This document shows, piece by piece, positions 54,137 to 62,975 of a stretch of DNA of 64,000 nt. Below the pieces are notes generated by a model. It was not told the DNA's origin and ran no database searches. It saw nothing but the letters and a program-made list of their open reading frames with translations. The DNA is from Paenibacillus sp. FSL R5-0912 (GTDB lineage Bacteria; Bacillota; Bacilli; Paenibacillales; Paenibacillaceae): the NCBI RefSeq assembly GCF_000758605.1, contig NZ_CP009282.1:1922001-1986000 (forward strand). The letters run 5' to 3'. Numbering within the stretch: the stretch's first letter is position 1; each line of letters begins with the position of its first letter. The translations under genes were made by a program, and so were the position numbers.

Positions 54137-54196
54137 GGCAGGGTACTCTCCTTTGATCCTGAACGTATTATAGTTTGGCATTTTATGATATTCTAA

Positions 54197-54321
54197 TTAG
54201 GTAGCCAAACTACCTTTTATGTATAATACACAAATAGTTTAAACACCACAATATTTTTATTTTTTTGCCAGGAGAGAATAGCGGTTTGTATTGATTTTCA
54301 CATGTTAGGTAGGTAATCTAA
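54197..54321. promoter_or_regulatory. Paired operator-like sites between MFS and MarR genes
   Basis: AGGTAG-CCAAA-CTACCT at 54199-54215 is a perfect 6-bp-arm dyad. A second site, TTAGGTAGGTAATCTAA at 54305-54321, repeats TTAGGTAG and ends in a CTAA half. The two flank the divergent promoters, as expected for a MarR repressor controlling both genes. Confidence 0.65.
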
Positions 54322-54343
54322 TGGTATAGATCGGAGGTGTCTC

Positions 54344-54844
54344 ATGAGTGTCCAGGACAGCCGGGAAAGGCAGCTGCTTATCGCACTGGAAAATATAAAA
54401 CGCCTAACCCCCCGTCAGCAGAGCCTAGACTCTATCCCGCATGGAGAATTTGTAACGATGTTTGTCATTCATGCAGCCATGAAGCAGCAGGAGGCGGATG
54501 AACAGGAACGGGGAGGCCCGTGCCGCGGCCTGATGGTCTCCCGGTTAAGTGAGCTGATGCAGGTCAGCCGGCCGACGGCTTCACAAATGGTCAGTGCGCT
54601 GGAAGAGAAGGGATACATTGAACGTGTAATGTCCGAAACCGACCGCAGGGTCATTTATATCTGCCTGTCGGCCAAAGGCCAGGCGGTATTCGGCAGCAGA
54701 ATGGACCGTTATTCGGGTGTGCTGGCCGAGATTATCGATAAGGTGGGTGGGGAGGAGATTGATCAGCTGATCTCAACCTGCGGCCGTCTGATGGAAGCCG
54801 TGAACGAGGTGCGGCCACGTGTGATGGGGAATCCGTCCGAATGA
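54344..54844 (+). CDS. MarR-family repressor, probable regulator of the MFS exporter
   Basis: A 166-residue regulator. Helix-turn-helix SRLSELMQVSRPTASQMVSA, wing RVMSETDRRVIYICLSAKGQ. The ATG at 54344 follows CGGAGGTG. Divergence from the DHA2 exporter with two AGGTAG-type sites between them is the classic MarR-efflux arrangement. A terminator follows at 54928. Confidence 0.9.
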   Translation: MSVQDSRERQLLIALENIKRLTPRQQSLDSIPHGEFVTMFVIHAAMKQQEADEQERGGPCRGLMVSRLSELMQVSRPTASQMVSALEEKGYIERVMSETDRRVIYICLSAKGQAVFGSRMDRYSGVLAEIIDKVGGEEIDQLISTCGRLMEAVNEVRPRVMGNPSE

Positions 54845-54927
54845 GCCGGAATCCGGGTAATTTATAACCCTGTAAGCTGTAACCCTGTAAGCGATGAAGA
54901 CTTTAAACCATAAATTCCACTTTTGTT

Positions 54928-54953
54928 AACCGTCTGATTTCAGGCGGTTTTTT
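54928..54953 (+). terminator. Rho-independent terminator after the MarR gene
   Basis: AACCG-CTG arm (54928-54937) pairs with CAGGCGGTT (54941-54949) around one mismatch, followed by a run of six T. Confidence 0.8.
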
Positions 54954-55267
54954 CTGTTGCTTGATGTACCGCAGATTGTGCAATGTCCTCTCCACAGCAG
55001 GCAATTTCTGCTGGGTCCACACGGTAAAGAAGAGAAGGGCAGCTAAGTGGAAAAACGACATCTATTAACGCAGAAACTTCTGTATACGGTAGATTAGTTG
55101 GAGAAATAGCATTTGCTGCCACACGGATCGGAGAAGAACGAGGGAAAAGGAAAAATTAGGCGGAGAAAATCCAACTAATCTCCGAGCACCATTCACCATC
55201 ACAAGGAGCAATAACTGCAGGAAAACTGGATGCCCGACTGAGTTTTGTCCCCCGCGAACAGGGGCAG
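54954..55267. other. Gene-free stretch with inverted repeat and possible 51-bp units
   Basis: AGATTAGTTGGA (55091-55102) is exactly complementary to TCCAACTAATCT (55170-55181), 67 bp apart. AGTGGAAAAACGACAT (55046 on) and AGTTGGAGAAATAGCAT (55096 on) resemble each other, with the CAT words 51 bp apart. No gene is apparent. Confidence 0.5.
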
Positions 55268-55348
55268 CTGTACGCCAAACACCGCAGATGTACCTATTCA
55301 AGGAAGGCGGCAACCGCCTATGATCAACTCGTATGGAAAGCGCTATCA
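55268..55348 (+). promoter_or_regulatory. Upstream element of the GH27 gene with cre-like site (shared with 62721-62799)
   Basis: An ~81-bp stretch from CTGTACGCCAAACACCG to GGAAAGCGCTATCA. It is about three-quarters identical to the stretch before the ABC operon at 62976. The terminal GGAAAGCGCTATCA (55335-55348) matches 13 of 14 cre positions. A weaker second site, GGAAAGCGCTTTAT, is at 55410-55423. Common control of both genes is inferred. Confidence 0.65.
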
Positions 55349-55448
55349 TTATTCGCCGTTCCACCATGAGTAAGCAGAGAGCATGCAATGAGCAAGTTGC
55401 GGCAGAAATGGAAAGCGCTTTATATATTGCCGAGGGGAGCTGGGGTAT

Positions 55449-58400
55449 TTGAAGTCTTTGGGTAAGAAAATCGGCTTGTGTCTGCTGATGCTGAGCATGA
55501 CAGCCGCACAAACCGGACTTGCGGGAACCGGGCAGAATGTGGCAGAGGCAGCTGACAAGGAACTGGCGCAGAAGCCTTATATGGGCTGGAGCAGCTTCAG
55601 TATGCAGGTGTATGAGCCTTCAGGGAACTGGATATCGGCGGACAGCATCAAGAAGCAGTCGGATGCCATGCATGAGAAGCTGCAGTCGCACGGCTATGAA
55701 TACATTAATATCGACGCAGGCTGGAACGGCAGTATGGATGAATACGGCAGACCGGTTCCTAGTACGGAACGGTATCCGGACGGTTTTCAGGATGTCATCG
55801 ACTATGTCCATAACAATGGGCAGAAGATCGGAATCTATCTGATTCCCGGGTTGTCCATCGACGCCTATAATCAGAATCTTGAAATCTATGGAACTGCCGG
55901 TGAATGCCGGATGCAGGACATTGCCGTGCAGCCGCTCAAGATCGTGGATGCCTGGAATGCTTACAGCTACAAGATCGATTTCAGCAACCCCTGCGCGCAA
56001 AAGTATATTGATTCCATCGCCGATATGCTTGGCGAATGGGGGATCGACTTCGTCAAATTTGACAGCGTAACTCCGGGGTCGGGAATCAACAATCTGAGTC
56101 TTGATGCACGCGGCGATGTGGAAGCCTGGTCCAAGGCTTTGGCCCGGCATGACATCTGGTTCGAGCTCTCCTGGGCGCTCGATCATAATTATGTGGACTT
56201 CTGGAAGAAATACGCCAACGGCTGGCGGATCCAGTGGGATGTTGAAGCCTACGACAGCAATGTGGGATTAACCCAGTGGGCCAATATCGCCCGGCTGTTC
56301 CCGGATGCTGCCGTATGGTGGCGGGATGCCGGTCCCGGCGGATGGAATGACTTCGATTCGCTGAATGTCGGGAACGGAGCAATGGACGGTCTGACCAAGG
56401 ATGAACGGCAGACAGCCATGACCTTCTGGGCGGTGTCTGCGGCGCAGCTCTATATCGGCAACGACATGACCCGGCTTGACGACTATGGCCTGCAGCTGCT
56501 GACGAATGACGAGGTCATTGCCGTCAACCAGTCCGGGCGTCCTGCCCATCCGGTGTCGATGGATACGAAGCAGCAGGTCTGGTATGCGAATAACGGCGAC
56601 GGTACCTACAATGTGGCGCTGTTCAATCTCGGCAGCCGCAGTGCAGCAGTGGAGGTGAAGTGGAGCGATATCGGACTCGAAGGTCCCGCTTCTGTCCGCG
56701 ATCTCTGGAGCCACACGGAGCTTGGAACCTTCGAGGACGGTTACAATGCAGGTGCGCTTGAACCGCATGCTTCGCGGATGTTCAAAGTGACAGCCAAGGA
56801 GGGCACCTCGATTGTTAACGATGATGATACCGGACTGCGCTACACCGGCTCCTGGCAGCGTAACGGCGGGAAGGAGCAGGTCCCCGGCAGCCAGGATATG
56901 AATATTAGCATCACGGATTCCTCCCCGGCTCCGGGTGAAGGAGAGCCGGGGGACGGCGGGCAACAGGGAGGCGGAGCTGGAGGGGAAGCTGGAGCAGATC
57001 CGAGTGATCCGGGAACAGGCAGCGGAGCTTCGGTTACCCGTTCAGTCTATGTCAACGACAGCAATCCGGCTATTGCCTACAGCGGCTCCTGGTCAGCCTC
57101 GACCGGCAGATCTGCCGGAGACCACAGGGCGGATGTGCACTATACGGAGCAGAACGGGGACTATTTTCAGTATACCTTTAGCGGTACGGGAATTGAGCTG
57201 CTGACGGAGAAGGACCCGGCACAAGGCGATATGCTGGTGTATCTGGACGATGCCGCAAGTCCCGACCGGGTGAGCACGTATACGTCCGGAGATAAGGAGG
57301 CCCAGCAGATAGTATATAGCGCAACTGGGCTGGCGGAGGGTGAACATACTCTGAGGGTGGTCAAGGACTCCGGCCAATATATGCTGCTTGATGCGCTGCG
57401 GATTACGGCAGGCCAGCTGATTAATCCGCAGGCAGGCAGCTTCGACAAGGCCCCCGGCAACCAGGCGGATCTGGTGGTTGCACTGGCGGCCGGCAGCGAC
57501 TCGCTGCTGGCAATCACGAATAATGGCGTTGCCCTGCTGCCGGGCGCCGATTACACCGCTGACGGCAGCACAGTCATCCTGAATAAGGAGTATTTGTTCA
57601 ACCAGCCATCCGGCCGGACGGAGCTGGCGCTTAGCTTCGACGGAGGAAGCAGCGAGCTGTTCACTGTCCAGATCACAGGCTCCTCTACAGTACGCTACGA
57701 ACAGATCAACAATGATGATCCGGGAATTACCTATAATGGCTCCTGGTCGCGCAGTACAGGAAGAAACATGGGAGATTACAAGGATGATGTGCAGTACACC
57801 GAGATTAATGGTGATTCCTTCGAGTACGCCTTGAGCGGGACAGGGATCAGTCTGTATACCGAAGTAGACAGCTCGCAGGGGGATATGGATATCTATGTCG
57901 ATGGAGAATTCAAAGAAACCGTAAGCGCGTACCGGAACGGCCGGCTGGCCCAGCAGAATCTGTACAGCATTTCCGGTCTTCCGGAAGGCATTCATACATT
58001 GCGGGCAGTGAAGAAGTCAGGCCGGTTCATGCTGCTGGATATGCTGAAAGTGGAAATTCCCGACCTCGTTAATCCTGTGGAAGCTGTCTTCGACAAGGCA
58101 GCTGCGGCTCAGGCCGATATAGACGTGACGCTGCTCCGGCAGCCGGGCCTGTTCGGGGGTATCCGCAAAGGGTCTTACACGTTGGTGGAGGGTACGGATT
58201 ATACACTCTCCGGCAGTACAGTCACGCTCGCGAAGTCCTATCTGGCCGCTCAGCCGGCTGGAACACTTACGCTGACCTTTGAATTCAGCGGTGATTATCA
58301 GAACGATGTGCATTACACAGAGCATGATGGTGATTATGTCGAATATGCCTTCACGGGTAGCGGGATTTCACTCGTAGGGCCGACAGGCCCTGAACTGGGA

Positions 58401-59414
58401 GACATTGAGCTGTACGTGGACGGCGAACTGCGGCAGACAGCCAGCGCCTATAGCGCGAACCGGCAGATCCTGCAGAGTATTGTCGTGATTACGGGACTGG
58501 AGGCAGGCTCGCATGTGCTGAAGGCCGAGAAGAAATCAGGCAGTCTTATGCTGGCCGATCAGTTAAGAATCACCTTGCCGGCTGCTAACGAGGGTCCGGG
58601 TGAAGAGCCGACGGCAACACCGGCTCCAAGTGTAACGCCGGAACCTGCTGCAACGCCGGAAGCTACAGCCACACCACAGCCCGGAGCCACCGCGCAAACC
58701 GGAGGCAATCCGGCTCCGGCAGCAACCGCTTCACCTGCAGTGACCGGGACGCCTACACCGTCTCCAGCAGTGGCTCCGTCTTCTACGCCGGGCATTGCAG
58801 AGGAGCAGCATGCTGCATATGCCAAAGGATATCCGGACGGCTTGTTTAAGCCAGACCAGAAAATTAACCGCGCCGAGATGGCGTCACTGCTGTTCGCAGC
58901 CATCACTCCGGAAGCAGGCGGAACAGCGGCATCGTTCAGTGATGTAAGCGCAGATTACTGGGCAGCGGCGGCGATATCCGCTGTGGCCGAAGCCGGATTT
59001 ATGACTGGCTACAGTGACGGCAGCTTCAGGCCCGGGAAGCTGATTACCCGTGCCGAGATGGCGAGTCTGGCAGCCGTACTGATACCGGCAGACACGGCAG
59101 ACACGGCGGCAGGCCGCGGATTCCCGGATATTGCCGGGCACTGGGCAGAGGCAGCCATCCTGAAGGCGCAGGGTGCCGGAATATTGAGCGGCTACAGCGA
59201 CGGCAGCTTCAAGCCCGGCAATCCGTTAACGCGGGCAGAGGCGGTTACGGTGATTAACAGACTTACCGGCAGAGGACCATTACGCGGGATGGCAGTTACC
59301 CCGTGGCGGGATGTTCCGCTTACCCACTGGGCTTATGCTGACATCATGGAGGCTTCGGTGAATCATGCCTGGAAGCCTTCAGACGGAGGGGGTGAGCAGT
59401 TCAGCGGCTCCTGA
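55449..59414 (+). CDS. Secreted GH27 alpha-galactosidase-type enzyme with repeat modules and three SLH domains
   Basis: A 1,321-residue surface enzyme. A signal peptide (KKIGLCLLMLSMTAAQTGLA) is followed by the GH27 barrel: PYMGWSSFSMQ, YINIDAGWNG, nucleophile D205 in FVKFDSVTPG and acid/base D264 in the RxxxD motif RIQWDVE. A beta domain ends near 455. After a Gly-rich linker, a ~125-residue module (YSGSWSASTGRSAGDHRADV) and an X2-like module (FDKAPGNQADLVVALAAGS) alternate: 528-655, 656-744, 745-871, 872-946, then a shortened third copy from 947. A Pro/Thr linker (1045-1115) precedes three SLH domains (YSDGSFRPG, YSDGSFKPG) for cell-wall anchoring. Start is TTG behind GGGGAGC. GH27 also includes beta-L-arabinopyranosidases. 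Confidence 0.88.
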   Translation: MKSLGKKIGLCLLMLSMTAAQTGLAGTGQNVAEAADKELAQKPYMGWSSFSMQVYEPSGNWISADSIKKQSDAMHEKLQSHGYEYINIDAGWNGSMDEYGRPVPSTERYPDGFQDVIDYVHNNGQKIGIYLIPGLSIDAYNQNLEIYGTAGECRMQDIAVQPLKIVDAWNAYSYKIDFSNPCAQKYIDSIADMLGEWGIDFVKFDSVTPGSGINNLSLDARGDVEAWSKALARHDIWFELSWALDHNYVDFWKKYANGWRIQWDVEAYDSNVGLTQWANIARLFPDAAVWWRDAGPGGWNDFDSLNVGNGAMDGLTKDERQTAMTFWAVSAAQLYIGNDMTRLDDYGLQLLTNDEVIAVNQSGRPAHPVSMDTKQQVWYANNGDGTYNVALFNLGSRSAAVEVKWSDIGLEGPASVRDLWSHTELGTFEDGYNAGALEPHASRMFKVTAKEGTSIVNDDDTGLRYTGSWQRNGGKEQVPGSQDMNISITDSSPAPGEGEPGDGGQQGGGAGGEAGADPSDPGTGSGASVTRSVYVNDSNPAIAYSGSWSASTGRSAGDHRADVHYTEQNGDYFQYTFSGTGIELLTEKDPAQGDMLVYLDDAASPDRVSTYTSGDKEAQQIVYSATGLAEGEHTLRVVKDSGQYMLLDALRITAGQLINPQAGSFDKAPGNQADLVVALAAGSDSLLAITNNGVALLPGADYTADGSTVILNKEYLFNQPSGRTELALSFDGGSSELFTVQITGSSTVRYEQINNDDPGITYNGSWSRSTGRNMGDYKDDVQYTEINGDSFEYALSGTGISLYTEVDSSQGDMDIYVDGEFKETVSAYRNGRLAQQNLYSISGLPEGIHTLRAVKKSGRFMLLDMLKVEIPDLVNPVEAVFDKAAAAQADIDVTLLRQPGLFGGIRKGSYTLVEGTDYTLSGSTVTLAKSYLAAQPAGTLTLTFEFSGDYQNDVHYTEHDGDYVEYAFTGSGISLVGPTGPELGDIELYVDGELRQTASAYSANRQILQSIVVITGLEAGSHVLKAEKKSGSLMLADQLRITLPAANEGPGEEPTATPAPSVTPEPAATPEATATPQPGATAQTGGNPAPAATASPAVTGTPTPSPAVAPSSTPGIAEEQHAAYAKGYPDGLFKPDQKINRAEMASLLFAAITPEAGGTAASFSDVSADYWAAAAISAVAEAGFMTGYSDGSFRPGKLITRAEMASLAAVLIPADTADTAAGRGFPDIAGHWAEAAILKAQGAGILSGYSDGSFKPGNPLTRAEAVTVINRLTGRGPLRGMAVTPWRDVPLTHWAYADIMEASVNHAWKPSDGGGEQFSGS

Positions 59415-59517
59415 TTCCTAGATTTCTAACATCTGACAAGGTTATCATCCGCTTGCACTGCCGCTCGCGCGAATCTCGCGCCGGGCGGCAGTGGTCTGCA
59501 GCGAGATCGGAATTACT

Positions 59518-59559
59518 AATAAAAAGCAGTGATGCCGGCCTGCATCGCTGCTTTTTATT
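59518..59559 (+). terminator. Rho-independent terminator after the GH27 gene
   Basis: AATAAAAAGCAG (59518-59529) plus GATGC pair with GCATC plus CTGCTTTTTATT (59548-59559) around a single mismatch. The stem carries its own T-run. Confidence 0.9.
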
Positions 59560-59635
59560 AAATTCCCGATTGCCGCCGCGCGGGGGCGCACGACAAAAGC
59601 TTGACTGGACGGCAAATTGTTTTAAGCTAATATTA

Positions 59636-59649
59636 TGATAGCGCTACCA
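59636..59649 (+). promoter_or_regulatory. cre-like site before the membrane AraC regulator
   Basis: TGATAGCGCTACCA matches 12 of 14 cre positions and lies 20 bp upstream of the ATG at 59670. A TTGACT hexamer is at 59601-59606. The site would overlap the transcription start or ribosome binding region. Confidence 0.45.
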
Positions 59650-59669
59650 ATAGAGGGGAGAATCTTACC

Positions 59670-61961
59670 ATGCCCAAGTACTCCAAGGTGTTCCGCAGAT
59701 TTCTGATCTCCTATCTGGTCATCTTAATTATTCCCAGCATTGGGGGCTACATGTCGTACCAAACTTCAATCTCTGTAACCCAGTCCATTTCGATTGAGAA
59801 TAGCGTGACCCAGCTGGAGAAAAGCCAGGAGATTCTGGAGCGCCGCATGGCTGAGGTTGAAGGGCTTACCCGGCAGCTGGCCATAAATCAGGAACTGAAT
59901 GTACTGATGAATGAACAAGGCCGTGAAACGAATGTGTTCGGGATCTGGAGAGCAATGCGCAATGTCCTGACCTTCGGACAGACGAATGATTTTTTGCAGG
60001 ACTATTATATTTATCTGGCTAATTATGATCTGGTGCTGACTGCCGGCTCCTCCTACCGCCCGGATCATTATTACGAGATCTATCACTACAAGGATCTCCC
60101 GCTGGAGGATTGGAAAAAGGAGATTCTGGACCGTACGCACCGGAGTGAGATTAAGCCGCTGAGCGCATACGTAAGTAAAGGTACGTCAAAGTCAGTGATT
60201 ACTTACATGCAGTCGCTGCCGCTGGACAGCTTCAATAATTCTTCGCCGGCTGTCGTGGTGGTTAATATTGACGAGAAGATTATCGCCAGTCTGCTGTCCG
60301 GGCTGACCGAGCGTGCTGGAGGCTGGGTACATATCAGCGATGCAGAGGGCAATACGATAGTGCTGCAAGGGCAAAATGATGCTTACGTGGATAAGCTGGC
60401 TGCTGATCCTTTTTTTGACGCGGATAAGGTAAGCCAGTTCTACAGGGATGATCTCGTGATCACGACCCGCTCCGGCACGAACGGCTGGGTGTACCAGGCG
60501 GGGATTCCCCGCAGTGTGCTGATGAAGAACGCGAATACTATTAAGCATATGACTTGGCTGATTACAGCTGGTGCCCTATTCCTCGGTCTGTTGGCCGGGC
60601 TTGTGCTTGCCTATAGAAACAGTATGCCGATTAACCGTCTGCTGGCCGTGATGAAGGAGCAGTTCGGCAAGGAGGATAGCCCCGAGCGCAATGAATTCGA
60701 CTTCCTGAGCGGGAATATCGCCGACATGATTACGAAGAACAAGCTGCTGGAGACCGAGCTTAACCGTCAGCTGCCGCTGGTCCGGGATGCTTTTCTTAAA
60801 CGGCTGATCGCCGGGGAATTCGAATCCAGGGAAGAGATTGTCTCGGCAGCCGAGCAGGCGGATATCGGACTGGGTGAAGGAACCGGGTATGCGGGAATTC
60901 TGCAGATCAAAGGGTATTCCGGTATGGACAGTGTTGAAATCCTGAATGAGCTGAATGCGGCCAGGCTCCTGCTGAAGCAGACGTTTGCCGAGCTGGCGGG
61001 TCCGCTCCCGATGACAGATATGGGTTCGGACAAAATAGTCATCCTGTTCTTCTCCAGCACAGCTGACGGTGGGCCGGCGGGCAAGGAAGATGGGATGGAG
61101 CTCCTGATGGATCAGTGGGTTCAGCGGGTGTTTGAGGAATACCGCATTTCAGTGCAGGGCGGCTTCGGGGAGTATTTCTCGTCGGTTACAGAGGTTAGCC
61201 AGTCCTTCGAGCAGGCCAGACAGGCACTGGAATATGCCGTATATACGAACCGTAAAGGAGTCATGCGCCATCAGGAGGTGCAGATTGAGAATACGACCTA
61301 TTATTATCCTCTGGAGACGGAGCAGCGTCTGATCAGTACGATCCGTGCCGGCGAGCTGGCCGAGGCGGAGCGGATTATTGACGCTACTTTTGCGCAGAAT
61401 CTGGGGCCCCGCGAGCTGTCTATGGAGATGAAGCATCAGCTGATCGGGGAGATGAAGGGCACCTTCCTCAAGCTGCTGGATCAAAAAATATTCATGGAGT
61501 CCCCGCTCGGTGAGAGCATCAAACGTCAGATTATCGACATTGACACCTCGTCGCCGATCGAGAGTATTCAGGCAGAATTCCTTGAGCTGACCGGAGAGCT
61601 CTGCGGATTCATCACCAACAAAAAGAAGGATGCGCACACCCAGATCATCAAGCAGATGTACCAGTATACCGCAGAGATGTACGCCGATACCGAGCTCACC
61701 CTGTACCGCGTCGCTGAGCATGTGGAGCGGCCCGAGAAATATATCTCGCAGCTGTTTAAGGAAGTGACGGGGGTGAATTATTCGGATCACCTGATTAAGG
61801 TACGGATGGATGAGGCGGCAATCCTGCTGAGAGAGAGCCGGTACACGGTGGATGAGATCGCGGCCAGAGTCGGCTACAACAGCTCGCATTCTTTCCGGCG
61901 GGCGTTCAAGCGGCTGACGGGCATTTCGCCGAGCACCTACCGACAATCGCATGGCGAATAG
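59670..61961 (+). CDS. Membrane-bound AraC-family regulator
   Basis: A 763-residue regulator. One membrane helix is near residues 10-30 (FLISYLVILIIPSIGGYMSY) and another near 290-312 (MTWLITAGALFLGLLAGLVL), enclosing an extracellular sensor domain of ~250 residues. A cytosolic region similar to the middle of YesN proteins follows (LELTGELCGFITNKKKD near its end). The C-terminal AraC domain has VAEHVERPEKYISQLFKEVT and IAARVGYNSSHSFRRAFKRL. GAGGGGAG precedes the ATG. Such one-protein sensors commonly control adjacent lplABC-type transporters, here the operon from 62976. Confidence 0.9.
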   Translation: MPKYSKVFRRFLISYLVILIIPSIGGYMSYQTSISVTQSISIENSVTQLEKSQEILERRMAEVEGLTRQLAINQELNVLMNEQGRETNVFGIWRAMRNVLTFGQTNDFLQDYYIYLANYDLVLTAGSSYRPDHYYEIYHYKDLPLEDWKKEILDRTHRSEIKPLSAYVSKGTSKSVITYMQSLPLDSFNNSSPAVVVVNIDEKIIASLLSGLTERAGGWVHISDAEGNTIVLQGQNDAYVDKLAADPFFDADKVSQFYRDDLVITTRSGTNGWVYQAGIPRSVLMKNANTIKHMTWLITAGALFLGLLAGLVLAYRNSMPINRLLAVMKEQFGKEDSPERNEFDFLSGNIADMITKNKLLETELNRQLPLVRDAFLKRLIAGEFESREEIVSAAEQADIGLGEGTGYAGILQIKGYSGMDSVEILNELNAARLLLKQTFAELAGPLPMTDMGSDKIVILFFSSTADGGPAGKEDGMELLMDQWVQRVFEEYRISVQGGFGEYFSSVTEVSQSFEQARQALEYAVYTNRKGVMRHQEVQIENTTYYYPLETEQRLISTIRAGELAEAERIIDATFAQNLGPRELSMEMKHQLIGEMKGTFLKLLDQKIFMESPLGESIKRQIIDIDTSSPIESIQAEFLELTGELCGFITNKKKDAHTQIIKQMYQYTAEMYADTELTLYRVAEHVERPEKYISQLFKEVTGVNYSDHLIKVRMDEAAILLRESRYTVDEIAARVGYNSSHSFRRAFKRLTGISPSTYRQSHGE

Positions 61962-62720
61962 TATTGATATCACATGCTTAAGCGGCTGCAGCTGTCCATG
62001 GTCCGGACGCGCGGTCGTTTTTTTATTTTCTGGTAAAGTACATCGTTAGAAAAGAACACCATTCAGATAACTGTTGATAAAACAAATTTTCTCATTTTAA
62101 ATTAGTACCAAGTTGAGGTAGCCGGAAATAGCAGCTGCCTTTAAATGCCCGGAAAGTGGGCGGGATGGCAGTATGAGAGGGATAAATCCCTTTAAATGCG
62201 CCGGAAGTGGGCGAGATGAGGAAATGAGGGGCAGAAGTGCCCCTGATTCCGCCAAAAGTGGGCGGGAGGAGGAAATGAGGGGCAGAAGTGCCCCTGATTC
62301 CGCCAAAAGTGGGCGGGAGGAGGAAATGAGGGGCAGAAGTGCCCCTGATTCCGCCAAAAGTGGGAGGGATGAGGAAATGAGGGGCAGAAGTGCCCCTGAT
62401 TCCGCCAAAAGTGGGCGGGAGGAGGAAATGAGGGGCAGAAGTGCCCCTGAATCCGCCAAAAGTGAGCGGGAGGAGGAAATGAGGAGCAGAAGTGCCCCTG
62501 AATCCGCCAAAAGTGGGCGAGATGAGGAAATGAGGGGCAGAAGTGCCCCTGAATCCGCCAAAAGTGAGCGGGAGGAGGAAATGAGGAGCAGAAGTGCCCC
62601 TGATTCCGCCAAAAGTGGGCGGGAGGAGGAAATGAGGAGCAGAAGTGCCCCTGATTTGGACAAGGGATAAGCGGAATCCTGGATGTAAGCGTATGCAATG
62701 GCCCCCGGAATCCGGGTGAA
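61962..62720. other. Gene-free stretch dominated by array D
   Basis: A T-rich end with weak stem (about 62000-62030) may terminate the AraC gene. From 62105 to 62666 lies the 51-bp tandem array. Long open frames on both strands here are a by-product of the stop-free 51-bp unit and are not called as genes. Confidence 0.75.
62105..62666. repeat. Array D: 51-bp tandem repeat with conserved hairpin
   Basis: Nine units begin (GAAATGAGG register) at 62221, 62272, 62323, 62374, 62425, 62476, 62527, 62578 and 62629, every one 51 bp apart. Two more divergent units precede them in phase (GTGGGCG at 62156 and 62207). Each unit contains the stem AGGGGCA-GAAG-TGCCCCT and a CCGCCAAAAGTGGGCGG segment. The divergent upstream unit keeps the stem with different bases (AGAGGGA pairing with TCCCTTT). 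The unit has no stop codon in several frames, giving spurious 17-residue repeat peptides. Confidence 0.95.
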
Positions 62721-62799
62721 CTGTACGCAAAATACGGAAATGTACCTGTTCAAGACCGCCACCGGACCTTATGATCGAGTCGTGGAGAAAGCGCTATCA
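62721..62799 (+). promoter_or_regulatory. Upstream element of the ABC operon with cre-like site (shared with 55268-55348)
   Basis: A 79-bp stretch starting CTGTACGCAAAATACGG and ending AGAAAGCGCTATCA. It aligns to the element before the GH27 gene with small indels. The terminal 14 bp (62786-62799) match 13 of 14 cre positions. The operon start is about 180 bp downstream, leaving room for a promoter between. Confidence 0.65.
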
Positions 62800-62975
62800 C
62801 ACAATTTAGCCATTCAAACTTAAACACCTGCTTCCCCAGCAAGTTTTACGCAAAATGAACCAACAAAGTAATACGGAAACCAATCACACGCTTCCGAAGC
62901 GATTTTTGCACGAGGTACAATCATGAGCACAATCCAACGCAGTACACGCTGGCACAACTTTAGGGGGGGATTAAT

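Noticed and set aside
62097..62762. Long open frames on both strands of array D encoding 17-residue repeats (e.g. SGREEEMRGRSAPDSAK)
   Set aside because: A 51-bp unit is a multiple of three and lacks stops in several frames, so open frames are automatic. None has a convincing ribosome binding site, and conservation follows the DNA hairpin rather than any one frame.
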